Shown here in pieces: positions 6,950-10,923 of a stretch of 10,923 bases of DNA. Under the pieces are notes generated by a model, which was given only the letters and a program-made list of their open reading frames with translations, was not told where the DNA came from and made no database searches. The DNA comes from Microcaldota archaeon (GTDB lineage: Archaea; Micrarchaeota; Micrarchaeia; Norongarragalinales; Norongarragalinaceae): positions 1-10,923 of the forward strand of contig JACROM010000014.1 of NCBI GenBank assembly GCA_016214445.1. Reading direction: 5' to 3'. The number at the start of each line of letters is the position of its first letter. The stretch's first letter is position 1. Made by a program: the position numbers and the translations under genes.

Positions 6950-7041
6950 CTAAACAGTATTTCTATTACTTCGCATATTTATTGTTTTCGGTGCGGGCTC
7001 AATAAGTATATCTATATACCTGCCGAGTACATAAATATCTC
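6950..7041. promoter_or_regulatory. Divergent promoter region of abiEi-abiEii and the winged-helix gene
   Basis: Two opposed promoters share 92 nt. For the minus strand, the reverse complement of 6973-6984 (CAATAAATATGC) is a TATA-like box predicting a start near 6952. For the plus strand, GTATAT-CT-ATATAC at 7006-7019 is a perfect 6-bp palindrome with a 2-nt centre and is itself the TATA box. Its centre lies 29 nt before ATG 7042, so that mRNA should be leaderless or nearly so. A palindrome on the TATA box is well placed for a dimeric repressor, such as the winged-helix product or AbiEi. Confidence 0.5.
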
Positions 7042-7317
7042 ATGCAGAAAACGGTTGCAATAGAAAAAGTAGGCCACTCCCCGACCCTCAACACGGTCCT
7101 GATGGTTGAAGAAGCACTGCAAAAAGCAGGAGAACCGCTCACGATTGCGGAGCTGAAGAGGGACCTGCCACGTAAAGTCATGCACTCCACCATAGTGAGC
7201 GTGCTTGGCTACCTGCAAACAAGCGGAAAGATACTGCTCACCACAAAGGGGATAGTCTGGATTTTCGCCCCAAGGGCAGAAATCGAGGCAATGAAGAAAA
7301 GGGGAATCGAACTATGA
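7042..7317 (+). CDS. Small winged-helix DNA-binding-like protein
   Basis: This 91-residue protein reads as a compact winged helix: SPTLNTVLMVEEALQKAG (13-30), PLTIAELKRDLPRK (32-45), a recognition-helix-like MHSTIVSVLGYLQTSGKI (47-64), and a two-strand wing LLTTKGIVWIF (65-75). It resembles small winged-helix proteins of unknown role coded in many archaeal, including DPANN, genomes; no precise family name is claimed. It is divergent from abiEi and shares its promoter region, where it may regulate itself. Its stop overlaps an ATG (ATGA, 7314-7317) that opens a 10-codon frame, and a second ATGA at 7343-7346 leads to the broken gene downstream, so the three were probably translated in sequence. 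The start is secure because a TATA box lies at the leaderless distance. Confidence 0.65.
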   Translation: MQKTVAIEKVGHSPTLNTVLMVEEALQKAGEPLTIAELKRDLPRKVMHSTIVSVLGYLQTSGKILLTTKGIVWIFAPRAEIEAMKKRGIEL

Positions 7318-7342
7318 CGAAAACAGGAGGTTTGTGCAGAAA

Positions 7343-7588
7343 ATGAAGCCACGGCCAGAACCAGAAAAATCAGAGACACTGCTACAATGCCTTGACGACC
7401 ACCTCGACAGTCTTTGCTATCAAACAAGAGACTGAAAACATTTGGATTGGTGGGGTGTTGAGATACCCAAACTAAAAGAACATGCTGGAAAAATACGGGT
7501 CTTTATGAAGAAACTCGAAGCTGACAATAAAGCACTCAGACAAAAACTTGGGGAACAACAAAGAACAAGAAGATTCTCACGAAATTAA
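7343..7588 (+). pseudogene. Small gene interrupted by an in-frame TGA
   Basis: From ATG 7343 the frame codes for 30 residues (starting MKPRPEPEKSETLLQCLDDH), meets TGA at 7433-7435, then stays open for 50 more codons to TAA 7586-7588. The second part (HLDWWGVEIPKLKEHAGKI, then a charged helix FMKKLEADNKALRQKLGE) looks like genuine helical or coiled-coil protein. A strong ribosome binding site, AGGAGGT (7325-7331), precedes it 11 nt before the ATG. A single change of TGG to TGA would explain the break. TGA ends the undoubted genes rpoA2, rpl30e and nusA here, so genetic code change is excluded. A restart from TTG 7442 or ATG 7505 is possible but has no ribosome binding site. Family unknown. 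Confidence 0.6.
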
Positions 7589-7610
7589 ACGCGAACTGCA
7601 GCCGGCCAAG

Positions 7611-7619
7611 CTTAAAAAG
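7611..7619 (+). promoter_or_regulatory. TATA-like box of the SGNH hydrolase gene
   Basis: CTTAAAAAG is centred about 28 nt before ATG 7643, the spacing for a leaderless archaeal transcript. No Shine-Dalgarno sequence lies before that ATG. The SGNH and DUF5989-like genes can therefore be transcribed independently of the carbamoyltransferase half. Confidence 0.45.
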
Positions 7620-7642
7620 AACAAAAGGCGTAGCGGATACTT

Positions 7643-8743
7643 ATGAAGAAAAGAAAAATACTTTTGCAGGTATTAACCGGCATAATAGCATTTCTAATCC
7701 TGCTTGAACTGGTTCTCAGGATAGTCAACCCCTCATCCATAAGCGTCGGGTATGAGGACTTGAACGGCTCGTCTGCCAAACTAATAGCCGACGACCCGAC
7801 AATGGGATGGAACTACTACGGCCACGAGTACGAGATTGAACTGGTGACGAACGCTTTTGGCTTTAGGGACACCGACACTTCGGGCGAAATACTTTTCACA
7901 GGAGACTCGTTCACCATGGGCTGCTGCGTTGCGCAGAACGAATCCTACGCCGAGCTGACCGGAACGCTGCTCAACAAAACTGTCCTGAACCTGGGGATGG
8001 AAGGCTACGGAACTGACCAAGCGTTTTGGTCGTACCAGTACTTCGGCAACTCCTCCAAGACAGTTGTTTACGCCTTCTACATCAACGACCTCACGGACAA
8101 CCTGAACTCGTTCAGCAAACCCGCCTACACAATCAAAAACAATTCACTTGAAAAAATCAATTTCCCATTCCAAAAATCTTTCATCAGCTCGGCCAAGGCG
8201 ACGCTATACCAGTATTCATACGCTTTCCGCGTTTTCAACCTGGTCATAGAAAGCCAGCCGCTGCTCAAGGGCTTCCTCAGCGCCTTCACCCGCCTGCGGT
8301 TCAGCGAAGCATTCGCGCAATTCTCCAAACCAGCCGCCTCGCTCCCGGCCGAAGTAAAGGGCTTCCTCCAGCCGGCTCCGGAAGAAGTGAGGCAACAACT
8401 GGCGCTCATGGAAAAAATCCTCCTGGCCTACGCTGGCGAAGTCAAACGAAACAACGCGACCTTCCTTCTTGTGCTCATTCCTACGAAGCTGCAGGCCAAC
8501 TTCAACGGCCTCAAGGACAAGGCGGAGAAGGCGTACGACGTGACGCTCCACCCGGAGCCGCTTTACTCCGAAATCGAAGCGTTCGCCGAACGAAACGGCA
8601 TACCCGCGCTCAACCTCTACCCGGCGATAAGAGAAAGCGTTAAAAAAGGCGGCAGGCCTTACTTCACTGACGACGGCCATTTCACAGCAGACGGCCACCG
8701 TCTTGCCGCGGAAGCAATCGCAAAGAAGATAGCCGCGCCGTAG
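7643..8743 (+). CDS. Membrane-anchored SGNH/GDSL hydrolase-like protein
   Basis: This 366-residue protein starts with a basic MKKRK and a hydrophobic helix (about 6-28), which would anchor it in the cytoplasmic membrane with the rest outside. The SGNH esterase/acyltransferase blocks follow in order: block I ILFTGDSFTMG (83-93, nucleophile Ser89), block II around NLGMEGYGTDQ (116-126), block III YINDLTDN (146-153, Asn148) and block V DDGHFTADGHRLAAEAI (343-359), where D343 and H346 give the DxxH catalytic pair. All four catalytic positions are present. It resembles SGNH proteins that lie beside carbamoyltransferase, SxtJ and DUF5989 genes in bacteria and is likely to add or remove acyl groups on a surface glycan. 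Substrate and direction are not visible. Confidence 0.83.
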   Translation: MKKRKILLQVLTGIIAFLILLELVLRIVNPSSISVGYEDLNGSSAKLIADDPTMGWNYYGHEYEIELVTNAFGFRDTDTSGEILFTGDSFTMGCCVAQNESYAELTGTLLNKTVLNLGMEGYGTDQAFWSYQYFGNSSKTVVYAFYINDLTDNLNSFSKPAYTIKNNSLEKINFPFQKSFISSAKATLYQYSYAFRVFNLVIESQPLLKGFLSAFTRLRFSEAFAQFSKPAASLPAEVKGFLQPAPEEVRQQLALMEKILLAYAGEVKRNNATFLLVLIPTKLQANFNGLKDKAEKAYDVTLHPEPLYSEIEAFAERNGIPALNLYPAIRESVKKGGRPYFTDDGHFTADGHRLAAEAIAKKIAAP

Positions 8744-8802
8744 GCGCGAGTCTGGAGCCCGCAAACGGAAATGAAGCCAACTGCTTCATTTGGGTTTCGC
8801 GG
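8734..8802 (+). repeat. Two consecutive hairpins at and after the SGNH hydrolase stop
   Basis: CGCGCC-GTA-GGCGCG (8734-8748) is a perfect 6-bp hairpin that includes the TAG stop. It is followed by a long inverted repeat at 8759-8802: AAATGAAGC (8769-8777), loop CAACT, GCTTCATTT (8783-8791), extended past two G-G mismatches by AAAC/GTTT and CCGC/GCGG pairs with one bulged C. No T-run follows, so this is not a typical archaeal terminator. mRNA stabilisation, processing between the two genes or translational control are alternatives. Confidence 0.55.
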
Positions 8803-8838
8803 ATGCAATAGCTGAAAAACTAAAGGCGTGAAAACTGA

Positions 8839-8994
8839 ATGAAACTCGAAAGCGTGAAAAAACTCTTTTCCTTCTTCATCGGAAGGGGCAAAGGATGGAT
8901 TATTCCCTTGCTGGTCATACTGGTCCTTCTCGCGCTTCTAATAGTCTTCATCCAGACTTCCGTCTTTGCCCCGCTGGTTTACCCGCTGATATGA
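8839..8994 (+). CDS. DUF5989-like small membrane protein
   Basis: This 51-residue protein has the composition and shape of the DUF5989 family: an amphipathic N-terminus (MKLESVKKLFSFFIGRGKGW), one strongly hydrophobic membrane helix (about 21-38), and a short tail, QTSVFAPLVYPLI. Family members typically end with Q-x-S-x-x-AP-F/V-x-Y after the helix, which matches. In bacteria, genes of this family stand beside SxtJ, carbamoyltransferase and SGNH hydrolase genes; here it follows the SGNH gene by 95 nt. It is probably a small subunit or membrane tether of the modification complex; biochemical function is unknown. Start ATG 8839 is the only sensible one, though no strong ribosome binding site is visible. 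Confidence 0.75.
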   Translation: MKLESVKKLFSFFIGRGKGWIIPLLVILVLLALLIVFIQTSVFAPLVYPLI

Positions 8995-9009
8995 AAGGTG
9001 TTGGATGAA

Positions 9010-9631
9010 ATGCAAAACGAAGCAGCTCTAAACAAAAGGGAAGAACTGAGAAAACACGTGGCCTTCGTCTTCGGAAGCAAGGAAGAGAAAGCCAGCTTCA
9101 GGAAAGAGTTCGGACCCAAAATGACGAAGAATAGACGGAACTGTCATCGGGCCTGGAAAAAAAATAGACGAAAAGAGCATCAGGTTTTTGGGAAAACCAG
9201 ATGGCACACTGGCTAAAACAGTAAGGAATATTGTAGAAAAACATCCGAAAGCATTAGAACTAATGAAAGAAAGTGGGCTGCCGGTTCTTGTTGCCGAAGC
9301 AATAAGAAACTACCATGGACGCACGGAAATAGACGAAAAACAAAAAGCCGACATAATCAGTCTGCTTTCCTCTTATAAAAACCCAGAAGACCTGAAAGAC
9401 GCAATCAAAGTAATCGCCGAACATGGAATACCCGGATTAAAAGCGTTGATTCACCTGCCGAGAAAGCAGGGGGAAAAAATCAAACCGAGTAAAATCCTTG
9501 AACTGTTCAACGTAGGTATAGACGCAAAAATTCGTGGCGACACCGTGCATAGCCTCGCGCACAGCCGCTGGGAACGGGAAGGCACGCCTTTGGACGAAGT
9601 CATAGCGGATCTCAGGAATAGCAAAAAATAA
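9010..9631 (+). pseudogene. Unrecognised helical protein gene broken by a +1 frameshift
   Basis: Two overlapping frames belong to one gene. The first runs from ATG 9010 (ribosome binding site AAGGTG at 8995-9000) to about base 9129, coding residues such as REELRKHVAFVFGSKEEK. The second starts in the next frame at about 9125 (IDGTVIGPGKKIDEKSIRF...) and runs to TAA 9629-9631, ending HSLAHSRWEREGTPLDEV. Removing one A near 9130 joins them into a protein of about 206 residues. The first frame turns into unlikely sequence after the junction (NRRNCHRAWKKNRRK). The second frame has no proper start near the junction, only a TTG at 9188. The product would be soluble and mainly helical; I do not recognise a family. 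It lies 15 nt after the DUF5989-like gene, probably in one transcript. Confidence 0.65.
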
Positions 9632-9632
9632 C

Positions 9633-9759
9633 CTTTAAAAACACCAGAATTCAAGCTATAAACCTCGTAAAACCCTCGTTTTAGGAAAACAATGGGGAGT
9701 TGCTCTTCAACTTAAACAACGTTGAAGAGAGAGAACCATAACAAGAATGAAAAAGTGAT
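9633..9759 (+). promoter_or_regulatory. Promoter and leader of rpl30e-nusA-rps12
   Basis: Two TATA-like boxes are visible: CTTTAAAAAC (9633-9642) and GCTATAAAC (9655-9663). They predict starts near 9664 and 9685 and a leader of about 80-100 nt. The leader contains a perfect 9-bp inverted repeat, CTCTTCAAC (9703-9711) and GTTGAAGAG (9721-9729), with a 9-nt loop. The ribosome binding site is AGTGAT (9754-9759), 4 nt before ATG 9764. The operon thus has its own promoter and does not depend on readthrough from rpoA2. Confidence 0.55.
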
Positions 9760-9763
9760 TTTT

Positions 9764-10060
9764 ATGGACTTGCAAAGGTCAATAAGGTTAGCAGTGGACT
9801 CCGGAAAAGTCACGTTGGGCAGCCAACGCACCATACAGCACGCGCTCCATGGCGACGCGAAGCTGGTGGTGATAGCGAAGAACTGCCCCGAAGACGTGGC
9901 AAAGGACCTGAAGCACTACTGCAGCCTTTCGGAAGTGAGGGTTCTCGACTTCAACGGCACGAGCATAGAGCTTGGGACCGTGTGCGGAAAACCCTTCCCC
10001 GTAAGCGCCCTGAGCGTGGTGAACGAGGGGGATTCCGACATCCTGACGCAAAGAGGCTGA
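9764..10060 (+). CDS. rpl30e: Ribosomal protein eL30 (L30e)
   Basis: This is a large-subunit ribosomal protein of the L7Ae/L30e RNA-binding fold, 98 residues, normal length. Recognisable parts are SGKVTLGSQRTIQHALHGDAKLVV (13-36), where the L30e RNA-contact loop lies, and GTSIELGTVCGKPFPVSALSV (65-85), the most conserved L30e block. ATG 9764 begins exactly where the family begins. A longer reading from a TTG at 9722 would start inside the leader hairpin and is rejected. In archaea it normally lies close to rpoA2 and before nusA; the downstream neighbour is retained and the upstream one displaced. The TGA is 5 nt before the nusA start. Confidence 0.93.
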   Translation: MDLQRSIRLAVDSGKVTLGSQRTIQHALHGDAKLVVIAKNCPEDVAKDLKHYCSLSEVRVLDFNGTSIELGTVCGKPFPVSALSVVNEGDSDILTQRG

Positions 10061-10065
10061 AAGCG

Positions 10066-10479
10066 ATGAGAACCCTTTCCATGGAAGACATACAGCTCCT
10101 GAACATGCTGGAAGCAAGGACAGGAGCGAAGGGAACGGATGTGGTGCGCGCGGAAGGCGGCTTCACGTTCATCGTGGAAAGAGGCGAACTAGGCAAGGCA
10201 ATAGGAAAACAGGGAGCAAACCTCGCGCGGCTGCGCAAGGAAACGAACGCGAACGTCGAGATAGTAGAGGCTTCGGACACGATCGAGGGATTCACGCGCA
10301 ACGTGTTCAGGCCCGCCATACTCCGCGAAATAAACGTCATAAACGACGGAAAAACGGTCTCCATCAAGGTGGACCGCGAAGAGAAAGGAAAGGCAATAGG
10401 AAGAAACGGAGACAAAATAAAGCGCGCAAGGACGCTGTTGAAAAGATGTTATGGAATCGAGGAAGTAAAACTTACTTGA
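10066..10479 (+). CDS. nusA: NusA-like transcription factor, two KH domains
   Basis: This is the 137-residue archaeal NusA, which consists only of the tandem KH domains and lacks the N-terminal polymerase-binding and S1 domains of bacterial NusA. KH1 has the loop GKAIGKQGANLARL (43-56) and KH2 has GKAIGRNGDKIKRA (108-121); both GxxG RNA-binding loops are intact (GKQG 47-50, GRNG 112-115). It is placed as usual between rpl30e and rps12 and probably takes part in transcription elongation or termination of ribosomal operons. ATG 10066 is chosen because GAGGCTGA (10053-10060) lies 5 nt upstream; a longer frame from 9982 overlaps rpl30e and is not supported. Confidence 0.93.
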   Translation: MRTLSMEDIQLLNMLEARTGAKGTDVVRAEGGFTFIVERGELGKAIGKQGANLARLRKETNANVEIVEASDTIEGFTRNVFRPAILREINVINDGKTVSIKVDREEKGKAIGRNGDKIKRARTLLKRCYGIEEVKLT

Positions 10480-10500
10480 ATCACAAAAGAGGTAAAAAAT

Positions 10501-10923
10501 ATGGCAAGAGGAGAATTCGCTGCACGAAAACTGGAAAGGGACAGGAAAAGGATGAGGTGGCGCGAGAAGGCGTGGAAAAGAAAGGCGTTAGGCCTCAAGG
10601 AAAAGTACGACCCGCTCGAAGGCGCGCCAAGAGCGCGCGGCATAGTCATAAAGAAGGAAGGAAAGGAACAGAAGCAGCCCCACTCCGGAATCATTAAGTG
10701 CGTCAGGGTCCAGCTCGTGAAGAACGGCAGGAAGGTATCAGCGCACGCTCCTAGGGACAAGGCGATAACCAAGATAGACGAGCACGACGAAGTCATCATA
10801 GAGGGCCTTGGCGGCTCGCAGCGAGGGCAGATGGGCTCCATACCGGGAGTAAGGTACAAGGTGGTCGCGGTCAACGGAGTCTCCCTTGAAGAGCTCCGAA
10901 CAGGAAGGAAGGAGAAACCCAAG
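10501..10923 (+). CDS. rps12: Ribosomal protein uS12 (3' partial)
   Basis: This is the small-subunit protein of the decoding centre, with 141 codons before the right edge. The archaeal N-terminal extension ([20 protein letters not shown]) is followed by the conserved [29 protein letters not shown] and [22 protein letters not shown]. The start ATG 10501 has a GAGGT site at 10489-10493, 7 nt away, and lies 21 nt after nusA. Two usually invariant segments differ: the decoding-centre loop reads KQPHSGIIK where most archaea have KQPNSAIRK, and APRDKAI replaces the usual PGDGAI. The frame is intact and strongly conserved elsewhere, so these are natural substitutions or sequence errors rather than decay. 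Confidence 0.92.
   Translation, partial: MARGEFAARKLERDRKRMRWREKAWKRKALGLKEKYDPLEGAPRARGIVIKKEGKEQKQPHSGIIKCVRVQLVKNGRKVSAHAPRDKAITKIDEHDEVIIEGLGGSQRGQMGSIPGVRYKVVAVNGVSLEELRTGRKEKPK

Noticed and set aside
7343-7588. TGA read as an amino acid (code change, selenocysteine)
   Set aside because: TGA ends rpoA2, rpl30e and nusA at the expected C-termini, so it is a stop. I see no clear selenocysteine-type structure and no known selenoprotein context.
8216-8764. 182-codon minus-strand frame opposite the SGNH hydrolase
   Set aside because: It is a shadow frame: Arg/Glu/Val-rich, no motif, while the plus strand has complete SGNH blocks.
9158-9166. A8 run as the site of the frameshift
   Set aside because: The sequence IDGTVIGPG before the run already reads sensibly in the downstream frame, so the shift must lie upstream, near 9125-9133.
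1-10923. CRISPR array, tRNA or rRNA gene, insertion-sequence transposase or integrase
   Set aside because: No regularly spaced repeats, no tRNA cloverleaf with CCA-adjacent acceptor, no rRNA signature and no transposase or integrase motifs were seen. I also found no matching direct repeats at the island ends.

Overview
The window is archaeal. It opens inside the RNA polymerase subunit A'' gene (rpoA2) and closes with rpl30e, nusA (short archaeal form with two KH domains) and rps12. This is the standard archaeal order of an RNA polymerase / translation operon. Other archaeal marks are TATA-like boxes 25-30 nt before several starts, with predicted leaderless or nearly leaderless mRNAs, T-tract terminators and occasional GGAGG-type ribosome binding sites. 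The protein style and the mosaic, intein-bearing operon suggest a DPANN-type lineage (Diapherotrites/Micrarchaeota-like), but that placement is only a guess.

Layout. 1-1542: rpoA2, cut by the left edge. Its first 609 nt are the C-terminal half of an intein with a LAGLIDADG homing endonuclease, sitting in the polymerase trigger loop. 1665-2822: an AT-rich AAA/STAND-type ATPase with its own promoter. 2823-3140: noncoding, with T-tracts, hairpins and a leader that can fold in two exclusive ways. 3141-5098: a short SxtJ-like membrane protein and an O-carbamoyltransferase, overlapping by ATGA. 5099-5275: an open stretch with no start codon. 6949-5295 (minus strand): an AbiEi/AbiEii toxin-antitoxin pair. 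7042-7588: a divergent small winged-helix protein and a small gene broken by TGA. 7643-8994: an SGNH hydrolase with an N-terminal anchor and a 51-residue DUF5989-like membrane protein. 9010-9631: an unrecognised gene with a frameshift. 9764-10923: rpl30e, nusA and rps12 (cut by the right edge).

How it works together. Roughly 8 kb of accessory DNA separates rpoA2 from rpl30e, which normally lie close together. Within it, carbamoyltransferase, SxtJ-like, SGNH hydrolase and DUF5989-like genes form a set often seen together in bacteria. Here the set is cut into two halves by the AbiE pair, the winged-helix gene and the broken gene. The set most plausibly decorates (carbamoylates, and acylates or deacylates) a surface glycan or lipid-linked glycan at the membrane. 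Two disrupted genes and one start-less frame show that parts of the island are decaying.
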